A DNA stretch of 29,742 nucleotides, from contig JBJXGA010000274.1 in assembly GCA_046152955.1 (NCBI GenBank), forward strand, positions 1-29,742, in the 5' to 3' direction. This document shows positions 6,373-13,215 of the stretch, piece by piece (the stretch's first letter is position 1; every line of letters starts with the position of its first letter). A program made the position numbers and the translations under genes. Source of the stretch: SIAF01 sp046152955 (GTDB lineage: Bacteria > Planctomycetota > Planctomycetia > Planctomycetales > Planctomycetaceae). The notes under the pieces were generated by a model. It did not search any database. It saw only the letters and a program-made list of their open reading frames with translations, and was not told the origin of the DNA.

Positions 6373-8475
6373 ATGTGGGGCTCGCCTGTGCGGCTGCTGT
6401 TGGCGGTGTTGTTCGCGCTTCCCTTCGGGACGGCCTGGGGGGCCGATCCGCCCAAAACGCCGATCAAACTGACAGTGATGGGTCTGGCTCCCCGTGCGCG
6501 ATCGCAGGCGCCGCAGACGATTGAAGTGTCGCTCGACAATAAGATGACGCGGGTTGTGGAGGGCGTGGTCGAGCTGAAAGTTTATGTCGGTCGGCGGGTG
6601 GTGATGGACTACCGGAGCGAGCCCCTCGTTCTGGCGACCGATCCGCAGAAGCTGCGTCTGACGCTGCCGCCGATCATTGTCCACAACGAACGAACGCCGG
6701 TGACCGTTCTGGGACGGTTCGTCACGCCGCGCGAAACGTTTGAGCTGAATGAACAGGATGTGGTCGTTCCGGCGTATTGGAAGCGCTGGTTTGTGGTGGG
6801 GATCTCGCGTCCCGAAGAACGGATCGGAGCCGGGAACCGGAACGGAAACAGGTTGTCGCTGGAAATGGCCCTGGCGCTGGAGCGGTTCAACACCGCTCCC
6901 CAGGATCGCCAGGATTGGATCACGTATCCCACGAACCTCGTTCCGGCGAAATTTCCCACAAGTGCGGTGGCCTATGCGGGCTTTGACTTGCTGTTGCTGG
7001 AGGGAGAGGGGCTGACGCAACTGCGCGACCCGCAGTTGGCCGCCATTTCTCTATGGGTCCAGGCGGGAGGGAGCGTGCTGGTGCGACCGACCGGTACGTT
7101 GCGTCCCTCGATCCTGGCGTTTCTCAATCAGCTCTCCCCGGAGGGGCTCGATTCGCTCCCCTATCTACTCGATGCCGAGGGACGCCTGGACGTGCAGTCG
7201 GTCCCCGAGGTGAACCGGCGACATTGCGGCCTGGGGCGCGCCGTGATCGTGTCGCGGCCGACCGGCCCGGAAGAAGATTATGCCTCGCCCGAATGGCTGG
7301 AGACCGTGCTGTTTCTCTGGAAAGTGCGGCGCGATCAGGCGGAGGCGATTCGCCGCGAGGGGGCCTGGCACAATGAGTTTTCCAAGGTGGAATCCAGCCG
7401 CACTTCCGTCTATCCGCAGGCGCAGAATTTTGCTCCCTACGAGGAGCCGCTGGAGGGAAAACTCCGCAACTTGTTGATGCCCGACCGGGTGCAGGGGGTG
7501 CCGTTTTGGGTGGTGGCGGCGATCCTGTCGCTGTTTTTGCTGGCCATCGCGCCGGGAGATTACTTCCTGCTGGGGGCGTTCCGCGCGCGGCGCTTCACCT
7601 GGTTCACTCTGACCGCGGTGTCGCTGGCGTTCACGCTGGGAACAATCGCCATCGCCGATCGGATCATGGGGACGACCAGTTACCAGCGGGGGCTGGTGTT
7701 CGTCGACCTGAGAGAGGACAACCGTCCGGCGCGAACCAGTCGCTTCGACGTCCATTTCACCGCCACGCAAGCGGTTTTGGAATCCGAATACCACGACACG
7801 CTGTACGTGGCGATCGACGATCGCATCCCGCGCTCGTCTGCCTATCCGATCCAGCCGGGGTACTATACGTCTCCCCTGTCGCAAGAGGAGGAAGAGGCCC
7901 CCCCGGCAGGACTCCTGGGGGATTTGCCCATATATGTCGGGGCCGTTCCCGGTCGATACGCGGTGCGTCAACAGACCCGGCAATGGTCTCCGTATGTCAC
8001 CCGTCAGACGACGTTTTCCGAAGCGGTCGATCTGCCGACACTCGACTGGCAGAAACTCGATCCGCGCACCTGGAGTTTGGCGGAGGAGGGAAAGCAGCGC
8101 GTCCGCGAAGTCTTTGCCCAGGCGGGGGTTCCGGCGCGCGTGTTGCTGCTGCATGGGGAGCAGATGCTCGACTTGACCCCGGTCGTGCAAGCCACCGATC
8201 CCCCGGACGCAACCGAGCCGCTCCCCGATGGTCGGCTGATCGGCCCGACCGCCGCGTCGGGAGACGCGCTGCTCGACCTGGTGCGCCAGGCCTGTCTTCG
8301 CCCTTCGCGCGGGTTGTTCGCGGTTCTGTCACAAGTCGGTCCCACCGGCGCAGACAGCCTCGAAGACCTGACGCTCCTCGATCCGTCGGATGACGACGTC
8401 TGGCTGCTGGTGGTCGTGCTGGAACGGGACGAAGAGCGATGGGTGGTCCGCAAACTCTTCCGGAAGGTCCCCTGA
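6373..8475 (+). CDS. Membrane-anchored partner protein of an ABC-2-type permease
   Basis: About 700 residues with an N-terminal signal peptide (MWGSPVRLLLAVLFALPFGT, cleavage near AWGAD), a large exported part, two central membrane helices (around residues 390-445, GVPFWVVAAILSLFLLAI and FTWFTLTAVSLAFTLGTIAI) and a second soluble region. The segment AYAGFDLLLLEGEGLTQL followed by WVQAGGSVLVRP resembles the GldG/IFT52-like fold where a flat sheet packs a 'line in the sand' type loop; this is a similarity of pattern, not a proven homology. The frame is open from a GTG at 6289, but residues before 6373 are not signal-like. The gene overlaps the following permease gene by one base (TGATG), so the two are almost certainly translationally coupled. 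Function unknown; a subunit of an export or gliding-type ABC complex is likely. Confidence 0.75.
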   Translation: MWGSPVRLLLAVLFALPFGTAWGADPPKTPIKLTVMGLAPRARSQAPQTIEVSLDNKMTRVVEGVVELKVYVGRRVVMDYRSEPLVLATDPQKLRLTLPPIIVHNERTPVTVLGRFVTPRETFELNEQDVVVPAYWKRWFVVGISRPEERIGAGNRNGNRLSLEMALALERFNTAPQDRQDWITYPTNLVPAKFPTSAVAYAGFDLLLLEGEGLTQLRDPQLAAISLWVQAGGSVLVRPTGTLRPSILAFLNQLSPEGLDSLPYLLDAEGRLDVQSVPEVNRRHCGLGRAVIVSRPTGPEEDYASPEWLETVLFLWKVRRDQAEAIRREGAWHNEFSKVESSRTSVYPQAQNFAPYEEPLEGKLRNLLMPDRVQGVPFWVVAAILSLFLLAIAPGDYFLLGAFRARRFTWFTLTAVSLAFTLGTIAIADRIMGTTSYQRGLVFVDLREDNRPARTSRFDVHFTATQAVLESEYHDTLYVAIDDRIPRSSAYPIQPGYYTSPLSQEEEEAPPAGLLGDLPIYVGAVPGRYAVRQQTRQWSPYVTRQTTFSEAVDLPTLDWQKLDPRTWSLAEEGKQRVREVFAQAGVPARVLLLHGEQMLDLTPVVQATDPPDATEPLPDGRLIGPTAASGDALLDLVRQACLRPSRGLFAVLSQVGPTGADSLEDLTLLDPSDDDVWLLVVVLERDEERWVVRKLFRKVP

Positions 8476-10214
8476 TGCGCCTCCGCCTGCACCGCCTGAT
8501 TCAGAGTTTGGAGTTGCCGCTGCTCGTCAAGGAGCTCAACGAGCAGGCCTCGCGGCCGCGCACGTACCTGATCCGGTTCGTGTACGCGACGCTGTTGTTT
8601 GCGGCGGCGTGCGCTTTGTTTTTCGGCAACTTCCTGGGGGAGGGGGGCGGGGCCACCGGCGCGCTGGGGCGGGGCCGATTTCTGTTCGAGCGGCTCGTCA
8701 CGTTGCAACTGTGGTGCATCTACCTGTTCCTCCCCGCCATCAGTTGCGGCGCGCTGACGACGGAGAAAGAGCGGAATACGCTGGGACTGTTGCTGATCAC
8801 CTCCCTCAGCCCCTGGCAGATCTTCTTGCAGAAGATCCTGGGGCGGGTGGTTCCGATGCTGACGTTCGTCCTGCTCTCGTTTCCGCTGATGGCCATCGCC
8901 TATAGCTTTGGGGGAGTGACCGAAGATTACCTCTGGTCGGGGATTTTCCTGCTGATTCTCACCTGCCTGCAGGTGGGTTGCCTGGCGGTGGCCTGTTCGG
9001 CCTACTTCCCCTCGACGGTCGAGGCGTTCATCGGCCACTTCGTCATTTTTCTGGTGTTGTCGAGCGCTGTCCCGCTGGGCTGGGCGCCGGAGTTGCTGCG
9101 AAGGGCCGATCAGTTCACGTTTGGCATGACGGCCGCCTCGTCCTTTCTGTTGATCATGCTGACCGGCGGATTTTTCTTCGCCGGGTGGATGTCGGTCGAG
9201 AGCCGGGCGTTCGTCCCTCCCAAGAACGTGCTGCTCCAAATGTTCAAACGGCTGGATGCCTGGTTCAATGACATGAACAAGGTGACGGGGGGAGTGATTC
9301 TGGTTCGGGACGGCGACCCGCTACCGGGTGTCGCGCCCGTGGCGTGGCGCGAAACGGCCAAGAAATCGCTGGGGACGTTTCGTTACCTGTTCCGCGTGCT
9401 GGTGGCGATCGAACTGCCATTGTTGTTGATCTGTTCGGCGCTGCGACTGGCCAGCCCCGGGGGGGCCGACTTGCAGCCGGTCTCCGGGTTTCTCTACGTC
9501 TTGTGGATCCTGGGAACTTCGATGATCGTGGTCCACGCCGGAAGCCTGATCTCATCGGAAAAGACGCGGCAGACCCTGGACGTGCTGCTGGCAACTCCGC
9601 TGGAGGGGCGCGATCTGATCCTGCAGAAGCTGCGGGGAGTTCGCCGCCTGATGGGAGTGCTGCTGGTTCCCTTTTCGACGATCTTCATTTTCGAGACCTG
9701 GTGGAATCAGGGGGCCACGTTTCGATGGTTGTACCTGCCGTTGGCGCTCGCCTCGGTGTTGGTCTACCTTCCCCTGGTGACCTGGTTCGCATTGGCGATC
9801 GGGTTGAAAGTGCGGTCGCAGATGAAGGGGGTCATCGCGACGCTGGCGCTATTCGGCATTTGGCTTCTGACGCCAGTGGCAGTGCAGCATCTGGCAACCA
9901 ACCTGTTGGGAATGCCGTCGGGTCGGACGCTGCAATTCCTGTTGACGCTCAATCCCTCCGTGCTGATCCCCGCAATCGAATCGGCCGGGGGGGTGGTCAT
10001 CAATTTTCAGTCCAAGCAGGTGCAGCCCCCCATGCCGCTGTGGCTGGCGTTTGTACTCAACCTGGGACTGCACGGCGGGGCCTGCTACGCGCTCCGCTCC
10101 TGGTGTCTGAAACACGCCGACCGGCTGCTTGGTCGGCTGGGAACGGACGAAACGGCACCACCGCACGCCAAAATGGAAGTGAGCCCCTTGTCGGTGGAAC
10201 CGGTGGCGACTTAG
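8475..10214 (+). CDS. ABC-2-type transporter permease with two repeated halves
   Basis: A 579-residue polytopic membrane protein with roughly 12 hydrophobic segments. Two halves carry the same landmarks. PLLVKELNEQASRPRTYLIR (15-34) matches PVAWRETAKKSLGTFRYLFR (288-307). TTEKERNTLGLLLITSL (95-111) followed by ILQ-type residues and an amphipathic helix matches SSEKTRQTLDVLLATPL (360-376) and LILQKLRGV. The second motif is the signature of ABC-2 permeases, which work with an ABC ATPase to export lipids, polysaccharides or proteins. No ATPase gene lies nearby, so it must be supplied from elsewhere. The ATG at 8475 overlaps the previous stop codon. It ends 17 bases from a convergent gene with no visible terminator between them. 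Confidence 0.85.
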   Translation: MRLRLHRLIQSLELPLLVKELNEQASRPRTYLIRFVYATLLFAAACALFFGNFLGEGGGATGALGRGRFLFERLVTLQLWCIYLFLPAISCGALTTEKERNTLGLLLITSLSPWQIFLQKILGRVVPMLTFVLLSFPLMAIAYSFGGVTEDYLWSGIFLLILTCLQVGCLAVACSAYFPSTVEAFIGHFVIFLVLSSAVPLGWAPELLRRADQFTFGMTAASSFLLIMLTGGFFFAGWMSVESRAFVPPKNVLLQMFKRLDAWFNDMNKVTGGVILVRDGDPLPGVAPVAWRETAKKSLGTFRYLFRVLVAIELPLLLICSALRLASPGGADLQPVSGFLYVLWILGTSMIVVHAGSLISSEKTRQTLDVLLATPLEGRDLILQKLRGVRRLMGVLLVPFSTIFIFETWWNQGATFRWLYLPLALASVLVYLPLVTWFALAIGLKVRSQMKGVIATLALFGIWLLTPVAVQHLATNLLGMPSGRTLQFLLTLNPSVLIPAIESAGGVVINFQSKQVQPPMPLWLAFVLNLGLHGGACYALRSWCLKHADRLLGRLGTDETAPPHAKMEVSPLSVEPVAT

Positions 10215-10231
10215 GGGCCCACTCCGTCCCA

Positions 10232-12052
10232 TTACGGTTTCTCGACAAACCACACGTTACGGAAGCGGACCGGATTGCCGTGGTCTTGCAGATACAGGGG
10301 ACCGGGTTCCGGTCCTACGGGGACCGGGGCGGCGGTGGTCGTCCGATGCGGCAATTCCAGGTCGTTGTGAATCACCACCCCATTATGGCGAACGGTGATC
10401 CGCGCCGGCCTGGTCACCTTGCCATCGGCGCCATAGGTCGCCGCCACGAAGTCGATATCATAGGTTTGCCAGGCCAGAGGGGGAAAGCACATGTTGAGGC
10501 TCGGATCGCGGACCGAATAGATTCCGCCGCATTCATTGTCTTTTCCCGCCAGACCAAACGAATCGAGGATTTGAACTTCATACCGTCCCTGCAGGTAGCA
10601 GCCGCTGTTGCCTCGCGCCTGCCCCTGATCCTGCGGCTGATAGGGAGTGCGAAATTCCAGATGCAATCGGCCGCTCTGGAACTTTTTCCTGCTGGTGACC
10701 CCCGGCAGGAGCAGGCCGTCTTCCGACATTTTTCCGCCGTCAAACGCGTCGGGGGACTTGCCATCAAACAGAACGATCGCCCCTTCCGGCGGTTTCTCAC
10801 CGAGGGTTGGGCTGGTCCGCACAACGCGCTTCAGCTTGCCGAGGGCGGACTCTCCCTGCCCGACGATGGAAAGCTCCCCATTCCGAATCGACGCCAGCGC
10901 TTCGCTCCCCGCGAAGGCGGTCACGCCGTTCTTCGTTTCTCCATCGGCTTCATGCTTTTCCTGGCCGTTCCAGCCATCCCCCGGCAGGCCGCCGACGTAA
11001 CCAACGGCGTGGAATTTCCCTCGCCCGCGGGCGATCACCTGTACGCCGAGCTTCAGCGCTCCGCCGTCGGTCTTGATCTCGCCCGCGTATTCCCCCTGGA
11101 CGAGGAAATCGGGATCGGTCACCTGGGCCGGGTCATCGGCCACCAATTTCGGCTTCTCCAGCAGCCCGCGCCCTGCCATCCAATCGGCGCAGCGCCCGGG
11201 CCAGGTCGAGAGTCCCGGTTCCTTGGCAGCCAGGCCCAGCCCGTGCCCTCCTTTTTCATAGATGTGCAGTTCGGCGGGAACCTTGGCTTTTCGCAACGCC
11301 ATATAGAAGAGGATGCTGTTTTCGGGAGGGACGCCGGTGTCTTCGCCAGTATGGAACAGAAACGTCGGGGGGGTCTTGTCGGTCACCTGCAACTCGTTTG
11401 ACAGGCTCTCCATCAATTTCTGATCCGCGTCCTTCCCCAACAGATTGTTTCGGGAGCCGACGTGCGTGTAGGGGGTGGTGAAAGAGATCACCGGGTAACA
11501 CAAGACGGCGAAACTGGGGCGGGCACTGTGCCGATCGATCAGGTCGCTGGCATCGGCGGCTCCCTCGTCGAAATGCGTGGCAGCCGTTGACGCCAAATGA
11601 CCCCCGGCGGAGAACCCGAGAATCCCGACGCGCTGCGGATCCACTCCCCATTCCTTCCCCCGCGCCCGAACGGTCCGCAGCGCCCGTTGGGCGTCGTGCA
11701 GCGGCGCCGGATGCTTGTAGTGGGGAGCGAGCCGGTACTTGAGCATGCAGGCGGTCACTCCCAGCGAGTTCAGCCATTCCGCCACCTGCTTTCCCTCATG
11801 ATCGACCGCCAGATGCCCGTATCCCCCTCCCGGACAGATGACCACGGCACACCCGTTGGCCTTGTCCGCCGCCGGTTTCCAGATCGTCAACGACGGCTTG
11901 TCCCGGTCTTCTGCCCCCGCCGCTCCCGGCGCCCCTTGCGGCCAGAGCAACTCGACTTGGGGCTCTGCCGCATTTCCGGATCGAGCGGAAAGAACTGCTC
12001 CCAGAGACAACACAACGATCGCGAAACCAAAGCGGCCAGTGGCAACCAGCAT
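10232..12052 (-). CDS. Secreted esterase fused to a DUF1080 (3-keto-disaccharide hydrolase-type) module
   Basis: A 606-residue protein with a signal peptide (residues 1-29, ending SGNAAE). Residues about 32-300 form an alpha/beta hydrolase of the acetyl-esterase/xylan-esterase-like group: oxyanion-hole motif CPGGGYGHLA (73-82), elbow GFSAGG with Ser148, acid Asp238 in HTGEDTG and base His270 in KGGHGLGL. Residues about 312-400 (LVQGEYAGEI, LGVQVIARGRGKFHAVGY) and about 425-606 (LFDGKS, NSGCYLQGRYEVQILDSFG, WQTYDIDF) match the layout of planctomycete DUF1080 proteins, a concanavalin-like fold now linked to 3-keto-disaccharide or glycoside hydrolysis. The combination suggests deacetylation plus cleavage or binding of the same extracellular glycan (inference). 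GAGGGTG precedes the ATG at 12052. Confidence 0.88.
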   Translation of the reverse strand: MLVATGRFGFAIVVLSLGAVLSARSGNAAEPQVELLWPQGAPGAAGAEDRDKPSLTIWKPAADKANGCAVVICPGGGYGHLAVDHEGKQVAEWLNSLGVTACMLKYRLAPHYKHPAPLHDAQRALRTVRARGKEWGVDPQRVGILGFSAGGHLASTAATHFDEGAADASDLIDRHSARPSFAVLCYPVISFTTPYTHVGSRNNLLGKDADQKLMESLSNELQVTDKTPPTFLFHTGEDTGVPPENSILFYMALRKAKVPAELHIYEKGGHGLGLAAKEPGLSTWPGRCADWMAGRGLLEKPKLVADDPAQVTDPDFLVQGEYAGEIKTDGGALKLGVQVIARGRGKFHAVGYVGGLPGDGWNGQEKHEADGETKNGVTAFAGSEALASIRNGELSIVGQGESALGKLKRVVRTSPTLGEKPPEGAIVLFDGKSPDAFDGGKMSEDGLLLPGVTSRKKFQSGRLHLEFRTPYQPQDQGQARGNSGCYLQGRYEVQILDSFGLAGKDNECGGIYSVRDPSLNMCFPPLAWQTYDIDFVAATYGADGKVTRPARITVRHNGVVIHNDLELPHRTTTAAPVPVGPEPGPLYLQDHGNPVRFRNVWFVEKP

Positions 12053-12081
12053 GACGACACCCTCGTGAGCCTGATGGAAGT

Positions 12082-12106
12082 CAGAAACGATGACCAGAAA
12101 CGATGA
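12082..12106. repeat. 12-base direct repeat upstream of the esterase-DUF1080 gene
   Basis: The sequence CAGAAACGATGA occurs at 12082-12093 and again at 12095-12106, a 13-base period. It lies 30-54 bases upstream of the start codon at 12052, where a regulator site or a transcript leader could sit. Significance is unknown. Confidence 0.6.
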
Positions 12107-12159
12107 GGGACGAAGTTTAGCGAGTGTGAGGGGGAGAAGGGAACGATGGGAGGGGTTTG

Positions 12160-12243
12160 AATCTGAAATCTGAAATCTGAAACCTCAGATTTCAAATCTC
12201 AGATTGCAAACTGAGAACTGCAAAATGAAAAATGCGAAATCCC
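12160..12243. repeat. Heptanucleotide repeat array (AATCTGA type), about 12 units, with a 10-bp hairpin
   Basis: Twelve consecutive 7-base units starting aatctga, aatctga, aatctga, aacctca, gatttca, aatctca, gattgca, aactgag, aactgca and degenerating to aaatgaa, aaatgcg, aaatccc. Within it, 12171-12180 and 12185-12194 form a perfect 10-bp inverted repeat around AACC. The array is AT-rich against a GC-rich background and lies between two leftward genes. Confidence 0.8.
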
Positions 12244-12273
12244 GGTTGGCTGGGCGGGGCTGTCCCCTTCGGC

Positions 12274-12600
12274 TCACGACCGCAGGTATTTTCTGTACTC
12301 CTGGAGCGCGTCGTCATCGATTGCGACGTCGCGGTTGCCGCCGTAGAGGCGGTCGTTTTGGTCTTTCCGCGGCCTGGAGATCCAGAACTTGTCGCCGGAG
12401 TCAACGTCGAAGTAGTTGGACTTGAAACCGACTCCCTTGAGGCTGCGGAAGCGGCGTCCGCGATAATAGAGCGTCTTGCCGGACTTCGAGAGATGGACGC
12501 GGCCAATGCGGGCCGGACCTTCCAATCCGCGGGATTTGTCCTCCAGATACATGATCTGCGACCGCAACCGGCAGATGTCCTTGGGGAGTTGTTCGGTCAT
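12274..12600 (-). CDS. Small conserved basic protein of unknown function
   Basis: A 108-residue soluble protein starting MTEQLPKDICRLRSQIMYLE. It is rich in Lys, Arg and Tyr, with a central stretch HLSKSGKTLYYRGRRFRSLK and a conserved-looking segment SNYFDVDSGDKFWISRPRKD, then an acidic helix near the C-terminus. I have the impression of a small family widespread in bacteria, but I cannot name a function. The open frame reaches back to 12939; the upstream part covers heptamer-like and hairpin sequence and is not coding-like. The ATG at 12600 has AGGGA 9 bases upstream. There is no signal peptide. It is followed by the AATCTGA array, not by an obvious terminator. Confidence 0.75.
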   Translation of the reverse strand: MTEQLPKDICRLRSQIMYLEDKSRGLEGPARIGRVHLSKSGKTLYYRGRRFRSLKGVGFKSNYFDVDSGDKFWISRPRKDQNDRLYGGNRDVAIDDDALQEYRKYLRS

Positions 12601-12942
12601 GACAAGTGTTCCCTTGACGATGGTCCCAGGTGGCGATCCTTTGCGCGGGAAGAGTTCGCACCTTCGGAAAATTCCGTGAGTCTGCGGTCGTTCACTGAAA
12701 GCGAACCTCAGACGCCTCTGCCTGACTTCCTTAGAGACTTGCGCTGCCGAAGACACCCGGTGCGGCGTTTGGGTTCGGTGGCGTTCCTCCCTGCTGGTGG
12801 GAATCGCGACCCAGCGTGCGATGTCCGCCGAGCCATCCCCCACACCGCAACCACGCCCCGTCACCGCCGTTCGACAAACGGCCAGCACCCCCCTCCGTAG
12901 CGGAGCCTGCCAGCGTCCGCGAAAGAAGCCGCCACCCACCCC

Positions 12943-13019
12943 AACCCCATGCGCCCAGCCCCAAGCGCCTAATCCCTAGCCCCCAACCCCTAGCGCCTAA
13001 TCCCTCATTGCACAATGCC
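12943..13019. repeat. Heptanucleotide repeat array (AATCCCT/AGCGCCT type), 11 units
   Basis: Eleven 7-base units: aacccca, tgcgccc, agcccca, agcgcct, aatccct, agccccc, aacccct, agcgcct, aatccct, cattgca, caatgcc. The 14-mer AGCGCCTAATCCCT occurs twice, exactly 28 bases apart. The complementary strand has many runs of three to five G and could form a quadruplex. Confidence 0.8.
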
Positions 13020-13080
13020 CCCCCGGAAAGTGTCAAAGTCTGCCGGTTATTCCGCCGATACTGACGATAGCGGTTGTATC

Positions 13081-13102
13081 GGCCGAGCGTTCGGCCATTT
13101 TT
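13081..13102 (+). terminator. Terminator-like hairpin in the leader of the TolC gene
   Basis: Stem GGCCGA/TCGGCC with loop GCGT (13081-13096) is followed by ATTTTT (13097-13102). No rightward gene lies just upstream, so it may act as an attenuator in the long TolC leader, or belong to an unrecognised small transcript. Confidence 0.45.
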
Positions 13103-13215
13103 GCGCACTTCAAAGACTTCCCACCCGGCTCGGAGCGGGCTTGGGGGGCGGGGTGCGGATAAAGTCGCAACTCCAGGACATCAATCGGGTTACAGCCCGA
13201 TGGAACAGGCCCGTC

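Larger units (their letters stand above)
12601..13215. other. 615-base gene-free region rich in hairpins and heptamers
   Basis: No plausible gene was found here on either strand. It contains at least four hairpins: 12866-12882 (GCCGTT/AACGGC), 12893-12905 (CTCCG/CGGAG), 13081-13096 (GGCCGA/TCGGCC, followed by ATTTTT) and 13184-13201 (ATCGGG/CCCGAT). A heptamer array spans 12943-13019. It must hold the promoters for the divergent small protein gene (leftward) and the TolC gene (rightward), but no convincing promoter pair was recognised. Confidence 0.7.

Noticed and set aside
5689..7020. Leftward open frame of 443 codons
   Set aside because: It lies opposite three real genes; composition is His/Gln/Arg-rich and not protein-like.
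9344..11401. Rightward open frame of 685 codons across the permease end and the esterase-DUF1080 gene
   Set aside because: It runs through two well-supported genes in other frames and its translation is rich in Arg, Gly and Pro with no fold or motif. Long antisense frames are expected with this GC-rich codon use.
12232..12900. Rightward open frame of 222 codons over the small basic protein gene
   Set aside because: The leftward 108-residue frame has a better start, a ribosome binding site and a protein-like composition.
12160..13019. Possible CRISPR array from the short repeats
   Set aside because: The units are 7 bases long and contiguous with no spacers, and no cas gene is nearby.
13015..13215. 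A 67-residue N-terminal extension of the TolC protein
   Set aside because: It would place the lipoprotein signal inside the chain and reads through hairpin sequence.
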